A stretch of DNA of 23,935 bases from Candidatus Pelagibacter sp. (GTDB taxonomy: Bacteria; Pseudomonadota; Alphaproteobacteria; Pelagibacterales; Pelagibacteraceae): positions 1-23,935 of the forward strand of contig JAOHNF010000011.1 in assembly GCA_028103285.1 (NCBI GenBank). The letters run 5' to 3'. Position 1 is the first letter of the stretch; each line of letters starts with the position of its first letter. A model generated the notes under the pieces. It saw nothing but the letters and a program-made list of their open reading frames with translations, did no database searches and was not told the DNA's origin. The position numbers were made by a program, and so were the translations under genes. Below, in pieces: positions 1 to 8,972 of the stretch.

Positions 1-233
1 TCGTTTATGATAAGTTCTTTCTGTTTATTATCAAAATAATTACATTTTAATTTTCCAGGAAATTCTAATAAACAATTACCTTTTTCAATCTTTTCATTAA
101 TAAATTGATTAAAAGTAAACTCTAATGAATTTAAATTTTCTAATTGAGATAAAATTTTACTTTTTTCATTAGCGTAAAGATTAAATGAAAATAAAAAAAA
201 TGAAGTAATTAAAAATTTTTTATAAAACTTCAC
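1..233 (-). CDS. lolA: LolA-like outer-membrane lipoprotein carrier (5' part only)
   Basis: Only the first 77 codons are present; the gene runs off the left edge. Translation from a GTG at 233-231 gives a short basic N-terminus, a hydrophobic signal-peptide core (FLITSFFLFSFNLYA) and then a mature start containing LENLNSLEFTFNQ, CLLEFPGKLKCNY and NKQKELIIN. This fits the first strands of LolA, the periplasmic chaperone that ferries lipoproteins from LolCDE to LolB. The GTG lies inside the last codons of ftsK (overlap 14 bases), which supports both the start and translational coupling. ftsK-lolA adjacency is common in proteobacteria. The identity rests on the signal peptide, the fold-like pattern and the neighbour; the C-terminal half cannot be checked. 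Confidence 0.72.
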   Translation of the reverse strand, partial: MKFYKKFLITSFFLFSFNLYANEKSKILSQLENLNSLEFTFNQFINEKIEKGNCLLEFPGKLKCNYFDNKQKELIIN

Positions 234-2310
234 GTTTACCAACATGATTTGCTTTACTAACAATTCTTTTTTCTTCCATCATATCAATAATTCTGGCAGC
301 TCTATTATAACCAATTTGAAGTTTTCTTTGTAAGAAGCTTGTTGACGCTTTCCCTTCAGATTTAATGATATCAACAGCTTTAGAATAAAGCTCATCCTCT
401 TCTTCATTTTTATTAGAAGCTGAAGAAGCCTCATTACTTTCTTGTGCTGTAATCTCATCCATATAATCGGGTTCACCCTGTGCTCTCATAGAATTTACAA
501 CTCTCTCAATTTCTTGCTCTGAAACAAACGGACCGTGAATTCTTACTATTCGATTTGCTGAAGACATAAACAACATATCACCTTTGCCTAATAATTGTTC
601 CGCCCCCTGCTCTCCTAATATAGTTCTGCTATCTATCTTAGAACTGACTTGGAAGGATATTCTAGTTGGAAAATTTGCTTTGATTGTACCCGTTATTACA
701 TCGACACTCGGTCTTTGAGTAGCCATGATAATGTGAATCCCAGCAGCTCTTGCCATTTGTGATAATTTTTGAATATAATTCTCTATTTCTTTGCCAGCAA
801 CGAGCATTAAATCTGACATCTCGTCAACAACGACCACAATATAAGGCATCTTTAATTTATGTTTAACATTGTAGCCATCTATATTTCTTACTCCTACCTT
901 ACTCATTAATTTATATCTGCTGTTCATTTCTTTAACTGTCCAAGCTAAAGCAGACGTTGCTTTTTTTGCGTCCGTTATAACTGGAGTTAATAAATGAGGA
1001 ATCCCTTCATATGTAGATAATTCTAACATTTTTGGATCAATTAAAATGAACTTACAAAGGTCAGGATTAAGTTTGTAAAGTAAAGATACAATAATAGTGT
1101 TTATACAAACAGATTTTCCAGAGCCAGTAGTTCCTGCAATTAAAAGATGAGGCATCGATGTAAGATCACCGACTATCGGCATACCAGATATACTTTTACC
1201 TAAAGCTATTGGAAGTTTAATATCTTTTTTTTGAAATTTTTCATAAGAAATAATTTCTCTCAGTGAAACACTTTCTCTTGTTTCATTTGGAATCTCTATG
1301 CCGACAGTATTTTTTCCAGGAATGACCGATACACGTGCGGATGTAGAACTGGTATTCCGCGCCAAATCTTCTGATAGGTTTATAATTTTTGATACTTTAA
1401 CGCCAGGCGCAGGTTCAAACTCATACAGGCTTACAACTGGTCCGTTATTTATAGCTTTTATTTTTCCATCAATACCAAAGTCTAGTAAAATTTTCTCCAT
1501 AAATTCTCCATTAGGACGATTCTTATTTAAATCTGATGAACTTAATTTAGATAAATTTTTTTCCAGATAATCTAAAATTGGTAATTTATATTTAGATCTT
1601 GAGAAACTAGCTTGTTTTGGAGCACTTACTTTACTATCAAACAAAAAAGCTTGTTGAGGTTTTTCATTTATTTTTTCTTCTAACGGTATTGTGGCAAAGT
1701 TTATTTCTGAAATTTTATTATCTTTCCTTTTAAATAAAGATGCAGTTAAAGAATTTATTCCTGTTAAAACTTTTCTAAAATTTAAATCTGAAGAAAAAAT
1801 AAAAAGAACCAATGTTAACATTAATAATCCATAAGCTGAGTAACTATTGTCAATCCAAGGAAACCAAGTGCTTATTAAATTATATCCAATTTTCCCTACA
1901 AAACCAGAATTGCCATTATCTATAAGCCAGAACGAATTATTAAAAGTTAAATATATAAATATTGTTCCAAAAGTTAAATAAGAAATAACTAAAAACAACT
2001 TAAGAATTATTTTTTTCATTTCTCTTTTAATAACTAGATTAATCCCCCAAAAAAAGAAATTGGCTAATAGTAAAAATGAAACTAAACCAAAACTTTGTAA
2101 AAGAAAGTCTGCGACACTACTTCCATACACTCCAAAAAAATTTTTTATTTCAAAATTTCGATCTCCATAAACAAAAGAAGGATCTTCAGGTGAATATGTT
2201 ATAAAAGCTATAGTTAGACCAATACTTATAAAAATTAAGACTAAACCAAGAAATTCAAAGGTTCGTTTTTTTATAAAATTTGTTAAACTGTTTAAAAAGT
2301 TTGTATTCAT
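220..2310 (-). CDS. ftsK: DNA translocase FtsK
   Basis: Septal DNA pump of 696 residues that clears and aligns chromosome termini at division. The N-terminus has four hydrophobic segments (about residues 18-40, 68-93, 101-123, 159-174). A short linker, about 60 residues instead of the long E. coli linker, leads to the motor. Walker A is GTTGSGKS at 393-400, Walker B is YIVVVVDE at 490-497, followed by the RAAGIHIIMATQRPSVDVITG helicase-like stretch. The C-terminal gamma winged helix (about 638-696, with STSFLQRKLQIGYNRAARI) normally reads KOPS sequences and activates XerD. The length is that of compact SpoIIIE/FtsK proteins and the gene looks intact. It is divergent from the flavin monooxygenase gene across 58 bases, and its 3' end overlaps the start of lolA. 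Confidence 0.97.
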   Translation of the reverse strand: MNTNFLNSLTNFIKKRTFEFLGLVLIFISIGLTIAFITYSPEDPSFVYGDRNFEIKNFFGVYGSSVADFLLQSFGLVSFLLLANFFFWGINLVIKREMKKIILKLFLVISYLTFGTIFIYLTFNNSFWLIDNGNSGFVGKIGYNLISTWFPWIDNSYSAYGLLMLTLVLFIFSSDLNFRKVLTGINSLTASLFKRKDNKISEINFATIPLEEKINEKPQQAFLFDSKVSAPKQASFSRSKYKLPILDYLEKNLSKLSSSDLNKNRPNGEFMEKILLDFGIDGKIKAINNGPVVSLYEFEPAPGVKVSKIINLSEDLARNTSSTSARVSVIPGKNTVGIEIPNETRESVSLREIISYEKFQKKDIKLPIALGKSISGMPIVGDLTSMPHLLIAGTTGSGKSVCINTIIVSLLYKLNPDLCKFILIDPKMLELSTYEGIPHLLTPVITDAKKATSALAWTVKEMNSRYKLMSKVGVRNIDGYNVKHKLKMPYIVVVVDEMSDLMLVAGKEIENYIQKLSQMARAAGIHIIMATQRPSVDVITGTIKANFPTRISFQVSSKIDSRTILGEQGAEQLLGKGDMLFMSSANRIVRIHGPFVSEQEIERVVNSMRAQGEPDYMDEITAQESNEASSASNKNEEEDELYSKAVDIIKSEGKASTSFLQRKLQIGYNRAARIIDMMEEKRIVSKANHVGKREVL

Positions 2311-2368
2311 ATCGAATCGTTTTATGTACTTTTTACCATTTTTATGAAAGTGAGAAAAATTTTATAAC
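2311..2368. promoter_or_regulatory. Divergent ftsK / flavin monooxygenase intergenic region
   Basis: This 58-base AT-rich gap separates two head-to-head genes, so promoters for both must lie here or just inside the coding regions. I see no convincing -35/-10 pair, operator or strong Shine-Dalgarno sequence; AGTGAGAAAAA precedes the plus-strand ATG at some distance. Confidence 0.35.
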
Positions 2369-3469
2369 ATGAAAAAACAAAGAATCTGCATAGTAGGAGA
2401 TGGTCTTTCAGGCTTAATAACTGCATTAGCATTAAATAACCTTTCTAGCTTAGATGTTCATTTAATTACAAAAAAAAACAAACGTGGCAAAGATAAGAGA
2501 ACTACTGCTATTTCAGCTTCAAATTACCAATTTCTTCGTGAAATTTTAAAAAAACAAAACAAAAAGCTATTCTGGCCATCCAAGACGATAAATCTTTTTT
2601 ATGAGACAAATGATCAGAAGATAAACTTTCTAAATTTCAAAGAAGATAAAAATAAACTTATGTATGTTTTTGAGAATGACAAAATCAAAAAGGTTTTACG
2701 AAAAGAAATTAAAAAGAAAAAAATTAAAATTATTAAAAAAAATATTAATAAATTGTCCGATCTAAACGGATATGATTTTAAAGCTCTTTGCCTTGGACCA
2801 AACTCTAAAATTTATCAAAGCGTGGTTGATTCAAGATCTATAGTCAAAGATTATAAAGAAGTCTCGATAACTGGATATGTTAAACATAATTTAAAAAATA
2901 TAAACACTAGTCAATTTTTTTTAAAAGAGGGACCTTTAGCGATATTACCTTTTGCAAATAATAAATTTTCCTTTGTGTGGAGCATAAAAAAAAAATTTAT
3001 ACAAAAAAATATTAAATTTATTATCAAATCAAAAATCAGTGAACTTTTGAAAATTAATAAAAAAATTAATGTAAACAATATTCAATCTTATCCATTAACA
3101 CTCAATTTAAAAAGAACGTACTATAAAAATGATACCCTTATTTTAGGTGAAGGCTTGCACACTATACATCCTTTAGCAGGCCAAGGTTTTAATTTAGTTA
3201 TGAGAGATATTAAAAAATTAAAAGAGGTACTTAAATATTATACAAGTTTAGGTATTTCGATAAAAAGTAGCCTTGCTCTTGATGATTTTTCAAGTAGTAG
3301 AAAATCTGAAAATATTATTACTGGTTTAGGCATTGATTTAACGCATATTTTTTTTAAACAAAATAAACTTTTAGAACCATTAAAAGAAATAATTTTAAAA
3401 AATGTTTCAAGAAATAATACACTTAAAAAAATAAGTAAGTTTATTTCGAATCAAGGCTTGTCTATTTAA
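2369..3469 (+). CDS. UbiH/Coq6-type FAD monooxygenase, probably ubiquinone ring hydroxylase
   Basis: A 366-residue flavoprotein. The N-terminal Rossmann motif is IVGDGLSGL (residues 8-16; the usual GGG is changed to GDG). The family's second FAD motif is at about 259-276 as GEGLHTIHPLAGQGFNLVMRD, compared with the usual GDAAH-hHPhaGQGhNLG. That HP-GQG-N signature is typical of the UbiH/UbiF/UbiI/Coq6 hydroxylases that add oxygen to the ubiquinone precursor ring. The protein is 20-40 residues shorter than most relatives and very lysine-rich, so which ring position it modifies cannot be told; a broad-specificity UbiL/UbiM-like role is possible. It is followed by mnmE after only 4 bases, suggesting cotranscription. 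Confidence 0.8.
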   Translation: MKKQRICIVGDGLSGLITALALNNLSSLDVHLITKKNKRGKDKRTTAISASNYQFLREILKKQNKKLFWPSKTINLFYETNDQKINFLNFKEDKNKLMYVFENDKIKKVLRKEIKKKKIKIIKKNINKLSDLNGYDFKALCLGPNSKIYQSVVDSRSIVKDYKEVSITGYVKHNLKNINTSQFFLKEGPLAILPFANNKFSFVWSIKKKFIQKNIKFIIKSKISELLKINKKINVNNIQSYPLTLNLKRTYYKNDTLILGEGLHTIHPLAGQGFNLVMRDIKKLKEVLKYYTSLGISIKSSLALDDFSSSRKSENIITGLGIDLTHIFFKQNKLLEPLKEIILKNVSRNNTLKKISKFISNQGLSI

Positions 3470-3473
3470 CGCC

Positions 3474-4802
3474 ATGAACATTTATGCTTTATCTTCAGGC
3501 AGAGGGCCATCTGGAATAGCAATTGTTAGAATTTCAGGCAAAAACACTCTTCAGGTTTGCAAAAACTTAACACAATTAAAAGACCTTAAATCAAACGAAG
3601 TTAATTATTGTAAATTTTATGATCCAAAAAATAATAACGTAATAGACCCAGAAGCTCTACTTTTATGGTTCCCTAGCCCAAACAGCTATACAGGAGATGA
3701 TTTAGCTGAATTTCAAGTACACGGCAGTAACGCAGTTATTAGCGCACTCTTAAAAGCGTTATCAGAACAAGATAACTGTAGATTAGCCGAACCTGGAGAA
3801 TTCACTAAAATAGCTTTTCAAAATGATAAAATAGACCTATTAAAAGCCGAGAGTATAGGTGATTTAATTCATGCTGAAACTGAACTACAAAGAGAACAAG
3901 CAGTTAAGTTTATCCAAGGCAATGCTTCTAATTATTATAATGATTTAAGAGAAAAATTGATTAAGTCTCTTTCATATATAGAGGCTAAAATAGATTTTGC
4001 CGAAGATGATCTTCCTGAGGAAGTTCTTAAAGAGGTTCATAATTCTATTAAAAATATTCATCAGGATATTAAAAAAATTTTAGAAAATAATAAAATTGGC
4101 GAAAAAATAAGAGACGGTTTTAGAGTATCTATTGTAGGAGAAGTTAATGCAGGCAAGTCATCATTACTAAATTTGTTATCTAAAAGAGAGGTAGCCATTG
4201 TTTCTGCAGAGGAAGGAACTACTAGGGATGTTATTGAAATTTTTCTTAATATAGATGGATATCCAGTTATCCTTGCTGATACTGCTGGAATTCGAGAGTC
4301 TAAAAATGAAGTAGAGAAGAAAGGTATTTCACTTGCCTTAGATAAATCAAAAGAAGCTGACTTAAATATTATCATGATCGACAATTCATCAAAAGCAATA
4401 AATAATAAAATTAAAAATTTAATAAATAAGGATTCAATAGTACTTCTAAATAAATCAGATATTGGAGATAATCAAAACCATAAATTTGATGCTGATACTA
4501 TTTTAGTTTCTGTAAAAAATAATAAAAATATAGATATTTTTATTAAACGACTTAAGGAAAAATTAACTAATAAATTTATAGCTAATAAAAGCATCCTAAT
4601 TACAAGGGAGAGACATCGAGCTAAGTTAAATGAATGTTTAAAAGAAATAGATAACTTCATGAAAAAAGATCAGAATAAAGATATCGAACTAGCAGCTGAG
4701 GATCTAAGGATGGCTACAAGACATCTTGGAAGTATAGTTGGAAAAGTAGATGTTGAAGAAATACTTGGTTCAATCTTTAAAGATTTCTGCATTGGCAAGT
4801 AA
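3474..4802 (+). CDS. mnmE: tRNA modification GTPase MnmE (TrmE)
   Basis: A 442-residue GTPase that works with MnmG to install the (carboxymethyl)aminomethyl group on C5 of wobble U34 in tRNAs. The N-terminal tetrahydrofolate-binding domain begins with ALSSGRGPSGIAIVRISG. The central helical domain is interrupted by a Ras-like G domain: P-loop GEVNAGKSS at 222-230, G2 around GTTRD 248-252, DTAG at 269-272, NKSD at 326-329. The C-terminus ends in FCIGK, which carries the invariant catalytic Cys439 of the CxGK motif. All key residues are present. The start at 3474 is fixed by the conserved N-terminus. mnmG follows after 42 bases, so both subunits of the complex are encoded side by side. Confidence 0.98.
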   Translation: MNIYALSSGRGPSGIAIVRISGKNTLQVCKNLTQLKDLKSNEVNYCKFYDPKNNNVIDPEALLLWFPSPNSYTGDDLAEFQVHGSNAVISALLKALSEQDNCRLAEPGEFTKIAFQNDKIDLLKAESIGDLIHAETELQREQAVKFIQGNASNYYNDLREKLIKSLSYIEAKIDFAEDDLPEEVLKEVHNSIKNIHQDIKKILENNKIGEKIRDGFRVSIVGEVNAGKSSLLNLLSKREVAIVSAEEGTTRDVIEIFLNIDGYPVILADTAGIRESKNEVEKKGISLALDKSKEADLNIIMIDNSSKAINNKIKNLINKDSIVLLNKSDIGDNQNHKFDADTILVSVKNNKNIDIFIKRLKEKLTNKFIANKSILITRERHRAKLNECLKEIDNFMKKDQNKDIELAAEDLRMATRHLGSIVGKVDVEEILGSIFKDFCIGK

Positions 4803-4844
4803 AATAGATCTTGTAAAATCATTATAGACAGATACATTCATACC

Positions 4845-6719
4845 ATGAAAACACAAGATTATGATGTGGTAGTAATAGGTGGAGGACATGCTGGTTGTGA
4901 AGCAGCAACAGCATCCGCTAGAATCGGCGTTAATACTGCATTATTTACACATAAAATACAGACTATAGGTGAAATGTCATGTAACCCAGCTATTGGTGGG
5001 TTAGGTAAAGGTCACCTGGTGAGAGAGATAGATGCACTTGATGGAGTCATGGGTATTGTAGCTGATAAATCAGGTATCCAATTTAGATTACTTAACAGGA
5101 GTCGCGGCCCAGCAGTTCAAGGGCCAAGAACTCAATCTGACAGAGCTCTCTATAAAGAACACATGCAAAAGATGTTACTTAATTATAAAAATTTAACAGT
5201 TGTAGCAGATCCCGTAACAAAATTCTTATTTGATGATCATGAAAACAAAGTCATTGGTTTTTTATGTCAAAGCGGAAAAGAAATTAGATGTAAGGAACTA
5301 GTTTTAACTACAGGTACATTCTTAAACGGCTTAATACACATCGGAGAAACCCAAATACCCGCTGGTCGGTTTGACGAGAAACCATCTACGGGATTAAGCG
5401 AACAGTTAACTAAATATAAAATGAAAATTGGTAGGCTGAAAACTGGAACTCCTCCAAGACTGGATGGTGATACCATTAATTATGATGAATTAGAAATGCA
5501 GCCCGCGGATGAAGATCCATATTATTTTTCATTTTTAACTAATAAACTTCATAATAAACAAATTAAATGTGGAATGACTTATACAAACAATATCGTGCAT
5601 AAAATCATTAGTGACAACATATCTAAGAGTGCAATGTATTCAGGGAATATAAAAGGTGTTGGTCCGAGATATTGTCCCGCTATAGAAGACAAAATTGTAA
5701 AATTTAAGGAAAAAGAAAAACATCAAATTTTTCTTGAACCAGAAGGATTAAAGGACAATACTGTTTACCCAAATGGTATTTCTACCTCTCTGCCCGAAGA
5801 AGTACAGCTTCAAATGTTGGCTAATATCAAGGGTTTAGAGGACGTAAAGATGAAAAGAGCTGGCTATGCAATAGAATACGATTATGTCGATCCAAGAGAG
5901 TTAAATGCTACTTTGGAGACTAAAAAAATAAAATCATTGTTTCTTGCTGGTCAAATTAATGGAACAACTGGTTATGAAGAAGCTGCAGCACAAGGCTTAA
6001 TGGCAGGAGTTAATGCAGCTCTAAAAGTTTTAAAAAAAGATCAGTTTATTTTAGATCGATCAACATCCTATATTGGTGTGATGATTGATGATTTAATTAC
6101 AAAAGGTGTTTCTGAACCTTATCGCATGTTTACTTCTAGAGCAGAATATAGATTAACACTAAGAGCTGATAATGCTGATCAAAGATTAACTGAAATAGGA
6201 ATTAATTTAAATTTAGTAAAAGATAATAGAAAAAAAATATTTTTGGAAAAGAGGAAAAACATTTTAGCTTTAACTAGGTCATTGCAAACTAATCACCTTA
6301 CTCCTAATCAGGCGAAGAAATACGATATTAAAATTGCAATGGATGGAGTTAAAAGGTCATGTCTAGAAATAATTGGGCAACGAAATATAAATATGGCTAA
6401 AATAAGGCAAATATTTCCTAGCATACCTTCGCATAATAGGTCTGTGGAAAATCAAGTTGTAATTGATGCTCATTATATGGGTTATCTTAATAGACAGTCT
6501 CAAGATATAAGATCTTTCCAAAAAGATGAAGCAGTTAAAATTCCTGTCAGCCTCAATTATGAATCTCTTGATGGATTATCTAACGAAATTAAAAGTAAGC
6601 TTATCGAGGTAAAACCGATTACACTAGGTCAAGCTATTCGTATTGATGGAGTTACTCCAGCTGCTATAATTATACTTCTTTCTCATATCAAGAAGCTAAA
6701 ATATAAAGCTTCCGCCTAA
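4845..6719 (+). CDS. mnmG: tRNA uridine-5-carboxymethylaminomethyl modification enzyme MnmG (GidA)
   Basis: A 624-residue FAD enzyme, nearly the E. coli length, partner of MnmE in wobble uridine modification. The dinucleotide fold is [14 protein letters not shown] (8-21). It is followed by the family signatures [41 protein letters not shown], and [11 protein letters not shown], which carries the second conserved region. The FAD-contacting [20 protein letters not shown] stretch lies near 366-385. The C-terminal domain that docks with MnmE ends in [20 protein letters not shown]. No lesion is visible. The stop codon overlaps the rsmG start by one base (TAATG), as expected for a coupled operon. 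Confidence 0.98.
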   Translation: MKTQDYDVVVIGGGHAGCEAATASARIGVNTALFTHKIQTIGEMSCNPAIGGLGKGHLVREIDALDGVMGIVADKSGIQFRLLNRSRGPAVQGPRTQSDRALYKEHMQKMLLNYKNLTVVADPVTKFLFDDHENKVIGFLCQSGKEIRCKELVLTTGTFLNGLIHIGETQIPAGRFDEKPSTGLSEQLTKYKMKIGRLKTGTPPRLDGDTINYDELEMQPADEDPYYFSFLTNKLHNKQIKCGMTYTNNIVHKIISDNISKSAMYSGNIKGVGPRYCPAIEDKIVKFKEKEKHQIFLEPEGLKDNTVYPNGISTSLPEEVQLQMLANIKGLEDVKMKRAGYAIEYDYVDPRELNATLETKKIKSLFLAGQINGTTGYEEAAAQGLMAGVNAALKVLKKDQFILDRSTSYIGVMIDDLITKGVSEPYRMFTSRAEYRLTLRADNADQRLTEIGINLNLVKDNRKKIFLEKRKNILALTRSLQTNHLTPNQAKKYDIKIAMDGVKRSCLEIIGQRNINMAKIRQIFPSIPSHNRSVENQVVIDAHYMGYLNRQSQDIRSFQKDEAVKIPVSLNYESLDGLSNEIKSKLIEVKPITLGQAIRIDGVTPAAIIILLSHIKKLKYKASA

Positions 6720-7327
6720 TGGAGGAGGAGGTAGTAAAAATTCTTAAGAATAATCTCAATTTTGATGGGGAATCGGTACATAAACTTAGATTATTTTGCA
6801 ATCATTTAATTTTAGAAAATCAAAAACACAATCTTATATCAAAAAGCACAGAATCTGATGTTTGGCATAGACATATTCTTGATTCTGCACAATTAGTAAA
6901 ATTTATCGATTTTAAAAAAGGTTCTTTGGCTGATCTAGGAAGTGGCGCTGGTTTTCCAGGCATTGTTCTTGCTATATATAACAAAAATGATGACTTTCAC
7001 GTGAAATTATATGAAAAATCTCCAGTTAAAAGAGCATTTTTAAAGAAAATTGTGGAAGAACTTAATATAAAAGCATACATATTATCCAATATAAATGATG
7101 AAGTGTTGGATTCAGAAATTATAGTTTGTCGTGCCTTTAAAAAATTAGATAAGATTATACAAGTTTCACGTGAAATCATCAAAAATCCACATAAATTGAT
7201 AGTTTTAAAAGGTCAAAGTGCGCAGGAAGACTTAAATAAAGCTTTTAAAAATAAAAAATACCCTTATAAATTGGAAAAAAGCATAACAGATAAAGAATCT
7301 AAAATAATAATTATTAATTTTAAATAA
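6719..7327 (+). CDS. rsmG: 16S rRNA (guanine-N7) methyltransferase RsmG (GidB)
   Basis: A 202-residue SAM-dependent methyltransferase that normally makes m7G527 in 16S rRNA. The SAM-binding motif LADLGSGAGFPGIVLAI starts near residue 66 (motif I), preceded by the HNLISKSTESDVWHRHILDSAQL region typical of GidB. Later motifs VCRAFKKLDKII and LIVLKGQ are also as in the family. The start codon overlaps the mnmG stop, and the stop overlaps the parA start in the same way (TAATG both times). The second to fourth codons form a purine-rich GGAGGAGGAG run that looks like a Shine-Dalgarno but sits after the ATG, with no usable start downstream. The gene carries two parS-like palindromes in its coding sequence. 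Confidence 0.96.
   Translation: MEEEVVKILKNNLNFDGESVHKLRLFCNHLILENQKHNLISKSTESDVWHRHILDSAQLVKFIDFKKGSLADLGSGAGFPGIVLAIYNKNDDFHVKLYEKSPVKRAFLKKIVEELNIKAYILSNINDEVLDSEIIVCRAFKKLDKIIQVSREIIKNPHKLIVLKGQSAQEDLNKAFKNKKYPYKLEKSITDKESKIIIINFK
6993..7008. promoter_or_regulatory. parS-like centromere site 1, inside rsmG
   Basis: The bases ACTTTCACGTGAAATT contain the 12-base perfect palindrome TTTCACGTGAAA, the core of the bacterial parS consensus TGTTTCACGTGAAACA (12 of 16 match, all mismatches in the outer two bases on each side). ParB binds such sites next to parAB to load as a CTP-dependent clamp. Its location 320 bases upstream of parA supports a real site. Confidence 0.8.
7162..7177. promoter_or_regulatory. 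parS-like centromere site 2, inside rsmG
   Basis: The bases AGTTTCACGTGAAATC match 13 of 16 positions of the parS consensus, including the complete 12-base core palindrome. It is centred 169 bases from the first site and 150 bases upstream of the parA start. Finding two copies of a 12-base palindrome within 200 bases of parAB, in very AT-rich DNA, is unlikely by chance. Confidence 0.85.
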
Positions 7328-8118
7328 TGACTACTACAATTTCAGTGATAAATCAAAAGGGCGGAGTAGGAAAAACAACAACCGTCATAAATCTTGCTAC
7401 CTCACTGTCCATTATGGGTCTAAATAATTTAGTTATTGATCTAGACCCGCAGGGTAATGCCACAACAGGTCTAGGAAAAAATAATAATGATGAAAATATT
7501 AATGTCTACAATCTTTTAATTAAGAAAATTAAGTTAAGCGAAGTTATTCAAAAAACAGAAATAAAAAATTTGGACTTAATAGGTTCACACGTAAATCTAT
7601 CTGGACTAGAAGTAGAAACAGCTAATGATTCAAATAGAGCTTTCATTTTAAAAAAAATATTATCTCATGAGACAAATGGATTATTAAAAAAATATGACAA
7701 CATATTCATTGATTGCCCGCCATCATTAAGTCTTTTAACAATAATGTCTCTTGTAGCATCTGATCAATTATTGGTCCCTCTACAAACTGAATTTTTTGCT
7801 TTGGAAGGAATAACACAACTAATAAAAACAATAGATAGAATTAAAGAAAATTTAAATCCAGCGCTAGAGATTAGAGGTATACTTTTAACTATGTTTGATA
7901 AAAGAAACAAACTTTCCTCTGAAGTAGACAGCGAAGCAAGAAAATATTTTAAAGGTAAAGTCTACCAAACTGTAATTCAAAGAAACGTAAGACTATCCGA
8001 AGCACCTTCACATGGTTTACCTTGCGTTATATATGACAAAAATTGTGCGGGTAGCAAGTCATACTTTAAGCTTGCCGAAGAATTTATCAAAAATAATAAT
8101 GTAGAAGGTGGTGCATGA
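7327..8118 (+). CDS. parA: Chromosome partitioning ATPase ParA (Soj)
   Basis: A 263-residue deviant-Walker ATPase. The P-loop is KGGVGKTT at 11-18, with both the signature lysine (K11) and the nucleotide lysine (K16). LVIDLDPQGNATTGLG (about 37-52) and the FIDCPPSLSLLT box (about 126-137) are intact. ParA forms ATP-dependent dimers on the nucleoid and moves ParB-parS complexes to segregate replicated origins. The chromosomal type is indicated by the short length without an N-terminal DNA-binding extension and by the neighbours rsmG and parB. Its stop overlaps the parB start by four bases (ATGA). Chromosomal parAB usually lies close to the replication origin, so this window may be origin-proximal, though no oriC is seen. 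Confidence 0.97.
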   Translation: MTTTISVINQKGGVGKTTTVINLATSLSIMGLNNLVIDLDPQGNATTGLGKNNNDENINVYNLLIKKIKLSEVIQKTEIKNLDLIGSHVNLSGLEVETANDSNRAFILKKILSHETNGLLKKYDNIFIDCPPSLSLLTIMSLVASDQLLVPLQTEFFALEGITQLIKTIDRIKENLNPALEIRGILLTMFDKRNKLSSEVDSEARKYFKGKVYQTVIQRNVRLSEAPSHGLPCVIYDKNCAGSKSYFKLAEEFIKNNNVEGGA

Positions 8119-8972
8119 ATTCAGGAAAAAAAAGGGGTCTAGGAAGAGGTTTATCAGCACTATTTGGAGATCAATCCGTAGAAGCAAAAACAGCAGAAAA
8201 AAAAGAATTAAATAAAGTATCTATTAGTGATTTAAGCAGAAATCAGTATCAGCCGAGAGCGATGTTTAATGAAGATAAATTAAATGAGTTAACAAACTCT
8301 ATAAAAAAAAATGGCGTTATACAGCCAATTGCCGTAAGGCCAAAAAAAAATGAATCTGGCAAATACGAGATAATTGCAGGAGAAAGAAGGTGGTTGGCAG
8401 CCCAAAGAGCGGGGCTTCACGATATACCCGTTCACGTTTTAAACCTAACCGATGTTGAGTCTTTAGAGGTTTCAATTGTAGAAAATATTCAGAGAGATGA
8501 TCTAAACCCAATAGAAGAAGCTAAAGGATACAAAAGATTATCCGTAGAATTTAATTACGACCATGAAAGTATTTCTAAACTGATGTCAAAAAGCAGAAGT
8601 CATATTAGTAATTCATTACGATTATTAACTTTACCAAATGATGTAATTTCAATGCTAGAGGAAGGTACACTTTCTTCCGGACAAGCTAGACCCTTAATAG
8701 GTTTGATAAATGCATCAATGGTTGCAGAAGAAATTGTCTCAAAAAATTATAGCGCGAGAAAAGTCGAATATCTAGTCAAAAAAAAAAAAGGTACAAGTTC
8801 TAATAAAAAAAACTATGATGCAAATATTCTTAAAACCCAGGAGCGTATTGAAAAGATATTAGGTTTAAACGTAAACATTACTAACAAAAAAAATAATTCT
8901 GGTAAAATAATTATTGAGTATAAAGACTTAGAGCAATTTCAACTAATATCTGATCTTCTAACTAAGAATTAG
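8115..8972 (+). CDS. parB: Chromosome partitioning CTPase ParB (Spo0J)
   Basis: A 285-residue parS-binding protein. The N-terminus KKRGLGRGLSALFGD is the usual ParA-stimulating tail. The CTP-binding domain shows QYQPR, NGVIQPIAVRP, IAGERRWLAAQRAGL (from residue 87) and ENIQRDDLNPIEEAKGY. The helix-turn-helix follows (SKLMSKSRSHISNSLRLLTLP), then GQARPLIGL, and a C-terminal dimerisation domain. In the arginine patch GERRxRA, the last arginine is replaced by leucine (GERRWLAA), a small oddity given the role of that patch in CTP binding and spreading. The coding end overlaps the convergent holA by 11 bases. Confidence 0.97.
   Translation: MNSGKKRGLGRGLSALFGDQSVEAKTAEKKELNKVSISDLSRNQYQPRAMFNEDKLNELTNSIKKNGVIQPIAVRPKKNESGKYEIIAGERRWLAAQRAGLHDIPVHVLNLTDVESLEVSIVENIQRDDLNPIEEAKGYKRLSVEFNYDHESISKLMSKSRSHISNSLRLLTLPNDVISMLEEGTLSSGQARPLIGLINASMVAEEIVSKNYSARKVEYLVKKKKGTSSNKKNYDANILKTQERIEKILGLNVNITNKKNNSGKIIIEYKDLEQFQLISDLLTKN

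Noticed and set aside
1325..1345. ACACGTGCG in ftsK as a further parS or E-box-like site
   Set aside because: Only the six-base CACGTG core fits; flanking bases do not match TTTCACGTGAAA.
4803..4844. mnmE-mnmG spacer as a regulatory element or small gene
   Set aside because: 42 bases with no hairpin, promoter pair or open frame worth reporting.
6719..6735. GGAGGAGGAGG at the 5' end of rsmG as a Shine-Dalgarno for a later start
   Set aside because: No ATG, GTG or TTG in frame follows at a usable distance, and the ATG overlapping the mnmG stop fits the operon pattern.
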